Part shown: positions 8,559 to 17,693 of the stretch, piece by piece
How the letters are laid out: every line of letters starts with the position of its first letter
How positions within the stretch are numbered: the stretch's first letter is position 1
DNA from: Azospirillum cavernae
GTDB taxonomy: Bacteria; Pseudomonadota; Alphaproteobacteria; Azospirillales; Azospirillaceae
DNA length: 64,000 bases
Reading direction: 5' to 3'
Assembly (NCBI RefSeq): GCF_003590795.1
Contig: NZ_QYUL01000001.1
Location: forward strand, 575,001 to 639,000
The notes under the pieces: model-generated
What the model was told of the DNA's origin: nothing
The model's database searches: none
What the model saw: only the letters and a program-made list of their open reading frames with translations
Position numbers and translations under genes: made by a program

Positions 8559-9380
8559 ATGCCTTACAAACACATCCTGGTTCATCTGGACTCCAGCCCG
8601 CATGTGGGCGCCCGTCTGGACGCCGCCGTCGCGCTGGCGACCAAGCATGGCGCGTTCCTGCGCGGCCTGTTCGCCCAGGGCGACCGCAACGCCACCAGCA
8701 TGATCGCCCGTCGTTCCAGCGACCATCTGACCGAGGCCGCCGTCAAAAGCGAGGCGATGTTCAACGAGGCGCTCGCGGCGTCGGGCCTGCGCGGCCAATG
8801 GCACGGCCTGACCCACGGCGAGCACAATCATGTGATTCGCGAGGCGATCATCTGGTCGCGATTCGCCGACCTGACCATCCTTGGCCAGTATGACCGCGAC
8901 GTCGGATCGGACGGCGCGCCGGAAGAGTTGAACGAGCAGGTTGTGCTGAACTCAGGCCGTCCGGTTCTGGTGATTCCCTACGCCGGAAACTTCCCGGTGA
9001 TCGGCAAGCGGGTCGCCGTGGCTTGGAACGCCGAGCGCGAAGCCGCCCGCGCCCTGTCCGATTCGCTGCCTTTCCTGGAAAAGGCGGACGAGGTGACGGT
9101 CATCACCGTTCTGACGCAAGCCGCGTCGGGCAACGCCGAATCGCCGCGCGTCGGTCTGCTCGATCATCTGGCGCTGCATGGCGTCACCGCCGAACAGACG
9201 CATTTCACCGTGAGCGACATCGGCGCGATGGACGCGCTGTTGGCCCGCACCATGGACACCGGCGCCGATCTGCTGGTGATGGGCGCGCATGGCCATTACG
9301 GCTTCCCGTTCCTGCACCGGGGCAGCGGAACCCGCCATGTCCTGCGCACCTGCCCGGTGCCGTTGCTGCTGTCGCATTGA
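8559..9380 (+). CDS. Universal stress protein, tandem UspA domains
   Basis: A 273-residue cytoplasmic protein with two UspA domains. The first begins YKHILVHLDSSPHVGARLDAAV. The second begins KRVAVAWNAEREAARALSDSLPF and ends with the nucleotide-binding motif G-x2-G-x9-G-S (GAHG, then GS in HRGSGTRHVL). The first domain lacks this motif, so only the C-terminal half is likely to bind ATP. ATG 8559 is chosen because a GGGGAGGA ribosome site precedes it and the family start MxYKxILVxxD follows; an in-frame ATG at 8466 lacks such support. It is a single gene with a hairpin after it. Confidence 0.92.
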   Translation: MPYKHILVHLDSSPHVGARLDAAVALATKHGAFLRGLFAQGDRNATSMIARRSSDHLTEAAVKSEAMFNEALAASGLRGQWHGLTHGEHNHVIREAIIWSRFADLTILGQYDRDVGSDGAPEELNEQVVLNSGRPVLVIPYAGNFPVIGKRVAVAWNAEREAARALSDSLPFLEKADEVTVITVLTQAASGNAESPRVGLLDHLALHGVTAEQTHFTVSDIGAMDALLARTMDTGADLLVMGAHGHYGFPFLHRGSGTRHVLRTCPVPLLLSH

Positions 9381-9410
9381 GCGTTGGCGCATTGAGCGTT
9401 GGCGCATTGA
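9373..9410. repeat. 15-base tandem repeat at the end of the stress protein gene
   Basis: CGCATTGAGCGTTGG occurs at 9373-9387 and again at 9388-9402, followed by a partial third copy to 9410. The first copy contains the stop codon of the stress protein gene, so the repeat restates the stop codon downstream. It looks like slippage. Confidence 0.8.
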
Positions 9411-9417
9411 TCGGGCG

Positions 9418-9445
9418 CCCCTCTCCCGAAAAACCGGGAGAGGGG
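9418..9445. terminator. Perfect hairpin between convergent genes
   Basis: CCCCTCTCCCG (9418-9428) pairs with CGGGAGAGGGG (9435-9445) around AAAAAC. It sits between the stop codons of two convergent genes and may act as a two-way terminator. The arm sequence belongs to the CCCTCTCCCG palindrome family that also appears at 19906-20060. Confidence 0.6.
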
Positions 9446-9456
9446 ATCCGCGTCGC

Positions 9457-10194
9457 TCAGATGCTGTAATTGTCGGCGATTTCCAGCCGCAGCTTTTCCA
9501 CCTGATCGCGGAAGACCGCGCCGTCGCGCCCGGCGTTGTTTTGGACGTCGCGGACCACCCGCGCCGGGGAACCGCCCAGCACGATGATGCGGTCGGCCAG
9601 ATGCACCGCCTCCTCCAGATCATGGGTGACGAACAGGATGGTCTTGCCGGTTTCCCGGTGAATCCGCCGCAATTCGTCCTGAAGATTGTTGCGGGTGATG
9701 GCGTCGAGCGCGCCGAACGGCTCGTCCATCAGCAGAATGTCGGGATCGACCGCCATGGCGCGGGCGATGCCGACGCGCTGGCGCTGGCCGCCCGACAGCT
9801 CGTAAGGCCAGCGGCGGGCGTAGCCGTCCAGCCGCACCAGCTTCAAGGCGTCTTCGGCCCGGCGCAGCCGGTCGGCGCGGCTGACCGGCAGACCTTCCAG
9901 ACCCAATTGCACATTCTTCACCACCCGGCGCCAGGGCAACAGGCGGGCGTCCTGGAAGACCAAACCAACCGGACGATGGGCCGGGCGTTGGTCCTGGTGG
10001 ATGATGACGTTGCCGCCGCGCGCCTTGTGCAGCCCGGCGACGACGCGCAGCAGGGTGGATTTGCCGACGCCCGACGGGCCGACGATGGCGACGAAGCTGC
10101 CGCGCTCCACCGACAGGGTGACGTCCACCAGAACCGGCGGCGCGTCGGCGCCATAGCCGATGGAGACGCCATCAAGATCAATCACCGCTGCCAT
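9457..10194 (-). CDS. ABC transporter ATP-binding protein, nitrate/sulfonate/taurine type
   Basis: A 245-residue ATPase of the SsuB/TauB/NrtD group that drives uptake of small anions. Walker A GPSGVGKST, Q-loop VFQDARLLPW, signature LSGGQRQRVGIARA, Walker B ILLMDEPFGALD and the H-loop FVTHDLEEAV are all present. ATG 10194 (MAAVIDLDGV) is used; it overlaps the permease stop by 13 bases, implying coupled translation. The order is binding protein, permease, ATPase. The nearby sulfate assimilation genes make an organosulfur substrate plausible. Confidence 0.93.
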   Translation of the reverse strand: MAAVIDLDGVSIGYGADAPPVLVDVTLSVERGSFVAIVGPSGVGKSTLLRVVAGLHKARGGNVIIHQDQRPAHRPVGLVFQDARLLPWRRVVKNVQLGLEGLPVSRADRLRRAEDALKLVRLDGYARRWPYELSGGQRQRVGIARAMAVDPDILLMDEPFGALDAITRNNLQDELRRIHRETGKTILFVTHDLEEAVHLADRIIVLGGSPARVVRDVQNNAGRDGAVFRDQVEKLRLEIADNYSI

Positions 10195-10934
10195 GACAAC
10201 ACCCGCGACTGCACCTGCATGAACAGGAAATCCGACACGCCGTAGAGCAGCGCGATCGTCACCATGTAGAGCACGACGATGTGCGTGGCCAAGAGGCCCG
10301 ACGCTTCCATCATCCGCATGCCCAAGCCGGAAATGCCAAAGAGTTCCGCCGCGACCACCGTCATCCAGCCTTGCCCCAGCCCGGCCCGCAGGCCCGCCAG
10401 GATGCCCGGCAAGGCGCCCGGCAGGATGATTTTGAACAGGCGCGGGATCAACCCGCCCTGTCCGAAGGCGTGGCCCAGCTCGATCAGATCCTTGTCCACC
10501 CCGCGCACGGCGGAATAGCTGGCGTAATAGTTGATCCAGAACACCGTCAGGGCGATCAGGAAGGACGCCGCGCCCTCGCTGACGCCGAACCAGATGATGG
10601 CGAAGGGAATCCAGGCGATGGCCGGGATCGGGCGCAGCATGCGCACGACCCAGGCCTGGAAGGCGTCCCAGATCGGCCACAGCGCCGCCGCCGTGCCGAA
10701 GCTGACGCCCAGGAACGCCCCCAACGACAGGCCGACGAGGTAGTGGGACAGGCTGGCGAGGACCATCTCCTGCCAGATGCCGCGCTGGAACTCGGCCAGA
10801 AAGGCGGCGGGAACCGCGCTGGGCGACGGAATCAGGCGGGCGGGGACGATGCCGCTCTGCGCCACCGCCTCCCAGCCCAGCAGGAAGGCGACGACGCCCA
10901 GCGCCGACAACGCCAAGGAATGTTGGATCTTCAT
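10182..10934 (-). CDS. ABC transporter permease, nitrate/sulfonate/taurine type
   Basis: A 250-residue inner-membrane protein of the SsuC/TauC group with about six membrane helices. The coupling-helix motif that meets the ATPase is recognisable as ELGHAFGQGGLIPRLFKIILPGALPGILAGLR (EAA-like loop). It starts 18 bases after the binding protein gene and overlaps the ATPase gene, so the three form one operon. The substrate cannot be read from the permease alone. Confidence 0.93.
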   Translation of the reverse strand: MKIQHSLALSALGVVAFLLGWEAVAQSGIVPARLIPSPSAVPAAFLAEFQRGIWQEMVLASLSHYLVGLSLGAFLGVSFGTAAALWPIWDAFQAWVVRMLRPIPAIAWIPFAIIWFGVSEGAASFLIALTVFWINYYASYSAVRGVDKDLIELGHAFGQGGLIPRLFKIILPGALPGILAGLRAGLGQGWMTVVAAELFGISGLGMRMMEASGLLATHIVVLYMVTIALLYGVSDFLFMQVQSRVLSWQR

Positions 10935-10952
10935 CGGTCGTTTTGCACGCGG

Positions 10953-11984
10953 TTACTTGGCGACGGCGGCGTCATAGAAGCGGAAGTCAAAGGCCTCCGC
11001 CACCGGAATGACGCCGTCGGCGGAGCCAATTTCCTTGGCGAAGGCCATCATCTTTTCCACCGCCGGAACCACGCCGTGCGGGTCGGCGACGAATTTCGAC
11101 CCTGGCCCCCGGAAGGCGGCCTCAAGCGTCGCCGGTTCCATCAACCCCTTGCCCAGATAGTTGTTGACGATCTTCGACGCTTGCGCCGGATCCTTGTTGA
11201 TGAGGTCCACCGCGCGCAGATGCGCCTTGACCAGCGCGTTGATCGCCTCTGGGTACTTCTTCAGCACTTCGGCGCGGGCGGACATCACGGTGCCGGGCTG
11301 GTCGGGGAACATCTGCGCCCCGGTCGCCAGCAGGGTGACGTTGGGATCCATCTGCTGCGTCACCGTCACCGTCGGTTCGCGAATCGTCGCGGCGTCGAGC
11401 GCGCCCGCCAGCAGGGCCTGTTGGGTCTTTTCAATGCCCATCGACACCAGTTCGACGTCGGCGGGATCGACCTTGATCACCTTGAACAGCCAATGCTTCA
11501 GCACGGTGTCGGGGACCGAGCCGGGCGGCTGGGTGCCGATCTTTGGCTTGCGGCCGGTGTCGGCGAAGAATTTCTTGAAGGTCTCCGGCGTCGGATTGGC
11601 GCCCAGCGCCTTGGCGAAGGGGCCGCGCCCGGCGACCACCATCTCCTCAACCGCCGAATTGGCGATGACGGCGACGTCCACGCCCTTGGTGCGGGCGACC
11701 AGCACCGGGGCGACGCCCGCGTAGAGCAGGTCGATTTGCCCGGCGGCCATCGCCTGGATGGCGTGCGGCCCGGATTCAAAGCGCGTCAGCTTCAGGGTGA
11801 TCCCGGCGTCCTTGGCCCAGCCCTGACCATCGATGATGAACAGCGGCGAGGCGGCCAGGATGGGAATGTAGCCGATTTCCAGCTTCACCGGATCGGCGGC
11901 GCGGGCGGCGCCGGAGGGCAGGGCGGCGACGGACGCAAAGGCGGCCATCGCAAGGACGGCGGCGCGGCGGGTCAAGCTGTGCAT
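10953..11984 (-). CDS. ABC transporter substrate-binding protein, SsuA/NrtA-like
   Basis: A 343-residue periplasmic binding protein with a cleavable signal peptide (positively charged start, AVLAMAAFASVAALPSGAARA) and the NMT1/SsuA fold: LEIGYIPILAASPLFIIDGQGWAKDAGI near the N-terminus, then AMAAGQIDLLYAGVAPVL. These proteins bind aliphatic sulfonates, taurine, nitrate or thiamine precursors. The adjacent cys genes favour an organosulfur compound as a sulfur source, but this is an inference from position. It is the first gene of the leftward operon. Confidence 0.9.
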   Translation of the reverse strand: MHSLTRRAAVLAMAAFASVAALPSGAARAADPVKLEIGYIPILAASPLFIIDGQGWAKDAGITLKLTRFESGPHAIQAMAAGQIDLLYAGVAPVLVARTKGVDVAVIANSAVEEMVVAGRGPFAKALGANPTPETFKKFFADTGRKPKIGTQPPGSVPDTVLKHWLFKVIKVDPADVELVSMGIEKTQQALLAGALDAATIREPTVTVTQQMDPNVTLLATGAQMFPDQPGTVMSARAEVLKKYPEAINALVKAHLRAVDLINKDPAQASKIVNNYLGKGLMEPATLEAAFRGPGSKFVADPHGVVPAVEKMMAFAKEIGSADGVIPVAEAFDFRFYDAAVAK

Positions 11985-12112
11985 CGAATCATCCTCGACA
12001 GAGTTCTGTTGTTATTTAGCACGGAATGTGGCGAGAGGAAGATTGATTTCAACAGTCGCGTGGGAGGGAATTGGGGATTTCACAGATTTTTGTGTGGAGT
12101 GGTCGGTGAATT

Positions 12113-12223
12113 CCCCCTCCCTAACCCTCCCCCGCCATGCGGCGGGAGAGGGAACTCCGCCGCACGTCGTCAAGGATCACGCCCGCTCTCCCGCTGTGAA
12201 GCGGGGGAGGGATGGGGAGGGGG
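12113..12223. repeat. GC-rich intergenic element with inverted ends
   Basis: The left end (CCCCCTCCCTAACCCTCCCC from 12113) is an imperfect inverted copy of the right end (GGGGAGGGATGGGGAGGGGG, to 12223). Two smaller hairpins lie inside: CCCGCC-ATGC-GGCGGG and CTCCCGCT-GTGA-AGCGGGGGAG. It fills most of the gap between the ABC importer and cysNC. The build is like the element at 19880-20089, so this seems to be a dispersed mosaic repeat, possibly acting as a terminator. Confidence 0.6.
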
Positions 12224-12250
12224 CGACCACGCCCACGCTCCCCACAAACA

Positions 12251-14119
12251 TCAGATCACGTAGGTCAGTTCCTTGCCGGACTTCAGGCTGGATTTGCCCA
12301 AAGTCTCGTCCACGTAATCCAGCAACTGGGCCAAGGCCTCGCTGCGGTCGAGCGCGCCGGTGTCGATCAGCAGTTCCGGCGATTCCGGAGTCTCATAGGG
12401 GGCGGAGACGCCGGTGAATTGGGCGATTTCGCCCGCCCGCGCCTTTTTGTAGAGGCCCTTGGGGTCGCGCTCCTCGCACACCGACAGGTCGGCGCCGACG
12501 TGGATTTCGTGGAAACGGTCGCCGCCGATCACCCGCGCCCGCGCCCGGTCGGCCCGCAGCGGCGAAATCAGCGAGGCGATGACGACGACGCCCGCGTCGG
12601 CGAACAGCTTCGCCGTTTCGGCCACCCGGCGGATGTTCTCCGCCCGGTCGTCCGGCGAGAAGCCCAACCCGGCGTTCAGGCCGTTGCGGACATTGTCGCC
12701 GTCCAGAACGAAGGTCTGCCAACCCCGGTCGAACAGCGCGCGTTCCAGCGCCATCGCCAGGGTGGATTTCCCCGCCCCCGACAGGCCGGTCAGCCACAAA
12801 ATGCCGCCCTTGTGGCCGTTGGCCGCCGCGCGCTCGTCCAGCGAGACGGTGTGGGAGACTTCGGTCAGGTTGGCCGACGCCGAATCCTCGGCCTCGATCA
12901 CCAGGCAACCGCCGACGACGTCGTTGCCGTCCAGCAGCACGCCGCGCCCGGTGCGCGGCAGATCCGCCGCCAGATCGACCGCGATGGGCGAGCGGGAGCG
13001 CAACACGACCTCGGCCACCTCGTTGCGGTGGACCGCCTTGCCCGGCGTGCTGGTCAGATCCTCCACATTGATGACCGCCGTCACCTGCTCCACCGTCACC
13101 CGGTGTTCGGCGGTGGCGATCTTCAGCGTGTAGGTCTTGCCCAGCGCCATCGGCTCCGACACCAGCCAGAACAGGCGGACGCTCAGACGGTGGGTCAGGG
13201 TCGGGGCCGCGTCCTCGTGATGGGCGATGTGGCCGCGCTCGGCGAAGATGCGCTTGTCCAGCGTCACGCCGATGCTCTGCCCGGCCTGGGCCGACAGAAC
13301 CGGGTTCGGGTTGTTCCACGCCTCGATGCTGACCACCGTGGCGCTGGCCCCGCTGGGGGCGAAGCGCAGGGTGTCGCCGACCTTCAAGCGCCCGCTTTCG
13401 ACGCGGCCCGCCAGGATGCGGCGGTCGTCGGGCTTGTAGACGTCCTGAAGCGGGAAGCGCAGCGGCTGGTCGGGGGAGACCTGCTGTTGGCGGAAGCTGT
13501 CCAACTGCTCGATCACCGTCGGGCCGAGATACCAGGGGGCCTGATCGGTGCGGGAGACGATGTTGTCGCCATGGCGGGCCGAAATCGGAATCACCGCCTT
13601 GGGGAACAGGCCGAGTTCCGACAGATACTCCTTGATCTCGTGGGCGACCGTCTCATAGCGGGCCTGCGAGAATTCCACGCGGTCCATCTTGTTGATGACC
13701 ACGGAGACCTGACGGACGCCCAGCAGATGCAGCAGGAAGGCGTGGCGGCGGGACTGCTCCAGCGCGCCTTCCCCGGCGTCGATCACCAACAGGGCGGCGT
13801 CGGCCTGGGAGGCTCCCGTCACCATGTTCTTCAGGAACTCGGTGTGGCCCGGCGCGTCGATGATGACGTAGGGGCGCTGCTTGGTCTTGAAATGGATCTG
13901 CGTGGTGTCAATGGTGATGCCCTGGTCACGCTCGGCCTGGAGCGCGTCGAGGAGGAAGGCCCACTCGAACGGCATGCCGCGCTTGCGGCTCATCTCCTGG
14001 ACCTGTTCGACCTTGCCGTCGGGCAGGCTGCCGGTGTCGTTGAGGAGGCGACCGATCAGGGTGGATTTGCCGTGGTCGACATGGCCGACGATGACGATGC
14101 GAAGCTGTGAATTCGGCAT
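12251..14119 (-). CDS. cysNC: Sulfate adenylyltransferase subunit 1 / adenylylsulfate kinase fusion
   Basis: A 622-residue fusion. The CysN half is an EF-Tu-like GTPase (G1 GHVDHGKST at 12-20, G3 DAPGHTEF, G4 NKMD) that stimulates sulfate activation to APS with CysD. The CysC half (from about residue 435) is an APS kinase with P-loop GLSGAGKST and the motif [11 protein letters not shown], making PAPS. ATG 14119 starts one base after the cysD stop codon; the longer open frame to 14170 overlaps cysD and is rejected. The last gene of the cysH-cysD-cysNC operon. Confidence 0.96.
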   Translation of the reverse strand: MPNSQLRIVIVGHVDHGKSTLIGRLLNDTGSLPDGKVEQVQEMSRKRGMPFEWAFLLDALQAERDQGITIDTTQIHFKTKQRPYVIIDAPGHTEFLKNMVTGASQADAALLVIDAGEGALEQSRRHAFLLHLLGVRQVSVVINKMDRVEFSQARYETVAHEIKEYLSELGLFPKAVIPISARHGDNIVSRTDQAPWYLGPTVIEQLDSFRQQQVSPDQPLRFPLQDVYKPDDRRILAGRVESGRLKVGDTLRFAPSGASATVVSIEAWNNPNPVLSAQAGQSIGVTLDKRIFAERGHIAHHEDAAPTLTHRLSVRLFWLVSEPMALGKTYTLKIATAEHRVTVEQVTAVINVEDLTSTPGKAVHRNEVAEVVLRSRSPIAVDLAADLPRTGRGVLLDGNDVVGGCLVIEAEDSASANLTEVSHTVSLDERAAANGHKGGILWLTGLSGAGKSTLAMALERALFDRGWQTFVLDGDNVRNGLNAGLGFSPDDRAENIRRVAETAKLFADAGVVVIASLISPLRADRARARVIGGDRFHEIHVGADLSVCEERDPKGLYKKARAGEIAQFTGVSAPYETPESPELLIDTGALDRSEALAQLLDYVDETLGKSSLKSGKELTYVI

Positions 14120-14120
14120 G

Positions 14121-14918
14121 TTACATGTACCCCACGCTGCGCAGGCGCTCGAAACTGTCTTCGGATTCATTGTCCATCGCCCGACCGGCCCGTTCCGGGA
14201 TGCGGGTGATCATCAATTCCTCGATGATCTCATCAATGTTGGACGCGGTCGAATCCACAGGGAAGGTGATGTTCTTTTCCCCCAGCGAGCGGTAACGCTT
14301 GCCGTCGCGGGCGAAGTACAGCGGAACGATGGGAATTCCCTCGCGCTTGGAATAGCGCCAGATGTCCAGCTCGGTCCAGGCCAGCAGCGGATGGATGCGG
14401 ACATGGACGCCTTCGGGGAAGCGGGTCTTGTAATGATCCCAGAACTCGGCGGGCTGGTCCTTCACGTCCCAATCCCCTTCCAGCGAGCGGGGAGAGAAGA
14501 CGCGCTCCTTCGCGCGGGTCGCCTGCTCGTCGCGGCGGATGCCGACCATGATCCCCTGATAGGCGTCGCCGCGCAGCAGGCTCTTCAACCCTTCCGTCTT
14601 GCGCGCGGCGGCGCGGGTCAGTGGCGGCAGGGTTTGGTCCATCTCCTCTTCCGGCGGGCATTGCTCGACGATCAGGTTGAGATCCCATTCCTTGTGGATG
14701 CGGTCGCGGAACTCATAGACTTCCGGCAGCTCCATCGCGGTGTCGAGCTGAACGACGGGGAAGGGGATGCGCCCGAAAAACGCCTTGCGGCAGAGCCAGA
14801 GCAGGACGTTGCTGTCCTTGCCGATCGACCACAACAGCGCAAGCTTGTCGATGCGGTTGTAGGCCTCGCGAAGGATGTAGATGCTCTGGTTCTCAAGCTG
14901 GTCGAGATCGGCGCTCAT
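14121..14918 (-). CDS. cysD: Sulfate adenylyltransferase subunit 2
   Basis: The 265-residue catalytic subunit that joins ATP and sulfate to form APS in the cytoplasm, working with CysN. It is a PP-loop ATP pyrophosphatase: [12 protein letters not shown] is the PP-loop, and the family landmarks [30 protein letters not shown] and [14 protein letters not shown] are present. The start ATG 14918 overlaps the cysH stop as ATGA, and cysNC follows after one base, so the three genes are tightly coupled. Confidence 0.96.
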   Translation of the reverse strand: MSADLDQLENQSIYILREAYNRIDKLALLWSIGKDSNVLLWLCRKAFFGRIPFPVVQLDTAMELPEVYEFRDRIHKEWDLNLIVEQCPPEEEMDQTLPPLTRAAARKTEGLKSLLRGDAYQGIMVGIRRDEQATRAKERVFSPRSLEGDWDVKDQPAEFWDHYKTRFPEGVHVRIHPLLAWTELDIWRYSKREGIPIVPLYFARDGKRYRSLGEKNITFPVDSTASNIDEIIEELMITRIPERAGRAMDNESEDSFERLRSVGYM

Positions 14919-15616
14919 CGGGCGGTTCCAATCATGGTCATGTGTATGCCGCATTCGGTTTTGTCGGTCCCGGCCCAACGGCCGGAACGCAGGTCGGCGC
15001 CGGGCGTCACGCGCTCGGTGCAGGTGTAACAGCCGATGGACAGGAACCCGTCGGCTTCCAGCGGGTGGCGCGGCAGATCGCGCCGGATGAACTCTTCCTC
15101 CAGCCGCGCCTTGTCCCAGGCGGCCAGCGGGTTGACCTTGATTTTGCCCCCTTCCGCCTCGAACAGCGGCAGGGCGGCGCGGGTCGCGGCCTGAAAGCGT
15201 TTGCGCCCGGTGATCCAGCCGTCGAACCCGGCAAGGGCGCGGTCGAGCGGGATGGTCTTGCGCAGATGGCAACAGGAATCGTGGTTCTTGGAGAACAGCA
15301 GGCCGTTCGGGTCGCCGACCGCCAGATCCTCCGCCGTCGGCCCGACCTCGCGCAGGTTGGTCAGGCCAAGCCGTTTCACCAACTGGTCGCGGTAACGCAG
15401 GGTTTCGCCGAACAGCTTGCCGGTGTTCACCAGGATCACCGGGAAATCCGGCGCCGCTTCCGCCGCCATGGCCAGCAGAACGGCGGATTCCGCGCCAAAG
15501 GAGGACACCAGGGCGATCCGACCGTCCAAAGCCTGATGGAGCGCGGCCAGCAGAGCGGCGCCCTCCAGCCTTCCGTAACGTTCGGTCAGTTCTTTGACCC
15601 GCGTCGCCATATCCAT
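14915..15616 (-). CDS. cysH: Adenylylsulfate/phosphoadenylylsulfate reductase, iron-sulfur type
   Basis: A 233-residue enzyme that reduces activated sulfate to sulfite with thioredoxin. Besides the catalytic Cys222 in ECGIH it has the four 4Fe-4S cysteines, Cys115-Cys116 (SCCHLRK) and Cys196/Cys199 (GCYTC). By established family knowledge this cysteine set marks the assimilatory APS reductase type, while the E. coli PAPS enzyme lacks it. First gene of the operon. Start ATG 15616 gives MDMATRVKEL with GGAAGG upstream; ATG 15610 is also possible. Confidence 0.93.
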   Translation of the reverse strand: MDMATRVKELTERYGRLEGAALLAALHQALDGRIALVSSFGAESAVLLAMAAEAAPDFPVILVNTGKLFGETLRYRDQLVKRLGLTNLREVGPTAEDLAVGDPNGLLFSKNHDSCCHLRKTIPLDRALAGFDGWITGRKRFQAATRAALPLFEAEGGKIKVNPLAAWDKARLEEEFIRRDLPRHPLEADGFLSIGCYTCTERVTPGADLRSGRWAGTDKTECGIHMTMIGTAR

Positions 15617-15645
15617 GGGGGATCAACCTTCCGGTCGTTTAATTC

Positions 15646-15662
15646 TCTACTTTTAAAGTAGA
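15646..15662. promoter_or_regulatory. Perfect palindrome upstream of cysH, possible operator
   Basis: TCTACTTT (15646-15653) and AAAGTAGA (15655-15662) form an 8-base inverted repeat around a single T. It lies between the predicted cysH promoter and the cysH start codon, where a repressor could block transcription. It does not match a site I can name. Confidence 0.45.
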
Positions 15663-15680
15663 TTGAAGCGTCTGATTTGC

Positions 15681-15709
15681 ACATTAACACCGGGTTTGAA
15701 GTGGTGCAA
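15681..15709 (-). promoter_or_regulatory. Candidate sigma-70-type promoter of cysH-cysD-cysNC
   Basis: On the minus strand TTGCAC (complement of 15704-15709) is separated by 17 bases from TAATGT (complement of 15681-15686). Spacing is ideal and the matches are moderate. The surrounding gap (15617-15887) is AT-rich compared with its neighbours and separates the two divergent cys operons. Confidence 0.4.
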
Positions 15710-15887
15710 CGCAAATACATTATCTAGTTGTTTAATAGGATTGTGTTGTTTGTGTGAAATATGTTGATTGTCTCCCGCATCAGCGGCTAAATACCGACAT
15801 GCGCCAGAACCCCGCTGATTTCTGTGTAATTTTCCGCCGCCGCGCCCTCCGCCGCCCCCTCAACCGTCGGGTCCATGGGGGCCGCCG

Positions 15888-16445
15888 ATGATTCCGGTGG
15901 CGCTTGATCCGGCGCGGGTGCCCATCGCGCTGGTCGGCAATGGCCCGCTGGCGGCGCGGCGGCTCAGCCAATTGCGCGAGGGCGGCGGCGATCCGCTGGT
16001 GTATTCGCCCGAACCCGACGCGGAGTTCGCCGCGCTGGCGGGGGACCGGCTGGTCCGCGCCTTGCCCTTCACCGCCGAACTTGACGCCGTGCGCGTCCTC
16101 TTCGTCATGGGGTTGGAGCCTGCGGTGGAGAAATCCTTGGCGGAACTGGCGCGCTCGCGCGGCGTTCTGGTCAATGTGGAAGACGTCATCCCCTTGTGTG
16201 ATTTCCATTCCCCGTCCGTCGTGCGGCGCGGCGACCTGCTGCTGACCATTTCGACCGGCGGGCGCAGCCCGACCCTGGCCAGTCTGGTCCGGCAACGGCT
16301 GGAAACCCTGTTCCCGGAAAGCTGGGGCGACCGGATTCGCGTCATCGCGGCGCTGCGCGACCGGCTGCGGGGCGAAGGGGCGTCCATGTCCGCCGTCGCC
16401 AAGGCGACCAAGGACCTCATCGCGCGGGAAGGATGGCTGCCATGA
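15888..16445 (+). CDS. Precorrin-2 dehydrogenase/sirohydrochlorin ferrochelatase domain protein (CysG N-terminal part)
   Basis: A 185-residue protein matching the N-terminal module of siroheme synthase: a Rossmann NAD-binding start (PIALVGNGPLAARRLSQLREGG), the motif VNVEDVIPLCDFHSPSVVRRGDLLLTISTGGRSPTLASLVRQRLE, and a C-terminal helical part. It oxidises precorrin-2 and inserts iron to make siroheme, the cofactor of the sulfite reductase encoded three genes downstream. Here the module is separate from the methyltransferase module, which is the next gene. First gene of the rightward operon. Confidence 0.9.
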   Translation: MIPVALDPARVPIALVGNGPLAARRLSQLREGGGDPLVYSPEPDAEFAALAGDRLVRALPFTAELDAVRVLFVMGLEPAVEKSLAELARSRGVLVNVEDVIPLCDFHSPSVVRRGDLLLTISTGGRSPTLASLVRQRLETLFPESWGDRIRVIAALRDRLRGEGASMSAVAKATKDLIAREGWLP

Positions 16446-17275
16446 TCCAAACGCGGGGCGTCACTCTTCCGGCCTTCGCGCCCGGCGCCGTCTGGCTGGC
16501 GGGCGCCGGTCCCGGCGATCCTGGCCTGTTGACCCTGCTGGCCGCCAAGGCGCTGGCCGAGGCCGACGCCATTGTCCATGACGCGCTGGTGGATTCCGCC
16601 ATTCTGGAGCTTGCCAACCCGGCGGCGCGGATGATCGACCTTGGCAAACGGGCCGGGCGACCGTCGCCCACCCAAGACTCGATCAACGACGCGCTGGTGA
16701 CGCTCGCCCGCCAGGGCTTGCGGGTGCTGCGGCTGAAGGGCGGCGACCCGTTCGTCTTCGGGCGCGGCGGCGAGGAATGTCTGGCGCTGGCCGAGGCGAA
16801 AATCACCTTTCGCGTCGTGCCGGGCGTCACCGCCGGAATCGGCGGGTTGGCTTATGCCGGAATCCCGGTGACGCATCGCGGGCTGGCGACCACCGCCACC
16901 TTCGTCACCGGCCACGACAAATCCGGCGCGCTGCCGGACAATTTGGATTTCTCCGTCCTGGCCAAGCTGCCCGGCGCGCTGGTCTTCTACATGGCGCTCG
17001 GCACGCTGGACGAGATTGCGCGCCGCCTGATCGCTGCGGGCAAACCGCCGATGACGCCGGTCGCCATCGTCTCCAGCGCCACCACCGCCGCGCAAACGGT
17101 GGTGGAGAGCAACCTTGCCCATTGCGGCGAAGACCTCATCCGGCTACAGCCCAAGCGCCCGGCCATCGTCGTGGTTGGCGAGGTGGTGCGGCTGCGCGGC
17201 TGGATGACCCAGTTTCAGCAAACGACCATGGCGCCCGCCCCCTTGTCCGCGCCATTGTCCGCCTTATCCGCCTGA
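16442..17275 (+). CDS. cobA: Uroporphyrinogen-III C-methyltransferase
   Basis: A 277-residue SAM-dependent enzyme that adds two methyl groups to uroporphyrinogen III to give precorrin-2, the siroheme precursor. Family landmarks are VWLAGAGPGDPGLLTLLAAKAL, VLRLKGGDPFVFGRGGEE, VVPGVTAGIGGLAYAGIPVTHRG, and FYMALGTL. ATG 16442 overlaps the previous stop as ATGA and has GGAAGGA 8 bases upstream, so it is preferred over ATG 16433. The C-terminus ends in a short Pro/Ala/Leu tail that is probably unstructured. Confidence 0.94.
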   Translation: MIQTRGVTLPAFAPGAVWLAGAGPGDPGLLTLLAAKALAEADAIVHDALVDSAILELANPAARMIDLGKRAGRPSPTQDSINDALVTLARQGLRVLRLKGGDPFVFGRGGEECLALAEAKITFRVVPGVTAGIGGLAYAGIPVTHRGLATTATFVTGHDKSGALPDNLDFSVLAKLPGALVFYMALGTLDEIARRLIAAGKPPMTPVAIVSSATTAAQTVVESNLAHCGEDLIRLQPKRPAIVVVGEVVRLRGWMTQFQQTTMAPAPLSAPLSALSA

Positions 17276-17317
17276 ATGTTGCCGCCGAACGTTTTTGAGA
17301 AGCGAGGAGAGCCAGAC

Positions 17318-17629
17318 ATGCCGTCCCCCGATGGAACGCTGCACGCCATCACCGCCAACCGCCTGCGGGACGGCGTCGTCGTCTTTCTCGGCGCCGCCGG
17401 GGCTTGGGTGGAGTCCTTCGCCGACGCCGCCCTGCTGACCGAGGCCGAGGCCACGACGGCGCTCGCCGCCGCCAAGGCCCAGGCCGAGCGCGACCAGTTC
17501 GGCGTCGATCTCTACGCCTTTGAGGTGGAGAGCGAAAACGGCGCGGCCCTGCCGGTGAAGATGCGCGAACGCATCCGCACGCTTGGCCCGTCGGTCCGCC
17601 TTGATCTTGGCAAGCAGGCGGCGGCCTGA
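17318..17629 (+). CDS. DUF2849 family protein
   Basis: A 103-residue protein (MPSPDGTLHAITANRLRDGVVVFL...) recognisable as DUF2849, a family of unknown biochemical role found beside sulfite reductase genes in alphaproteobacteria. It contains a beta-rich start followed by a helix (EAEATTALAAAKAQAERDQFGVDLYAFEV). GAGGAG lies before ATG 17318. Its place between cobA and the reductase suggests help with siroheme or electron supply to the reductase. That role is inferred from position only. Confidence 0.85.
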   Translation: MPSPDGTLHAITANRLRDGVVVFLGAAGAWVESFADAALLTEAEATTALAAAKAQAERDQFGVDLYAFEVESENGAALPVKMRERIRTLGPSVRLDLGKQAAA

Positions 17630-17693
17630 GGCTGCGGCCTTAGAGACCCCGCCCTTCGCGCCTTTGCCCGCCCACGCCCTTGGGAACCGTGAC

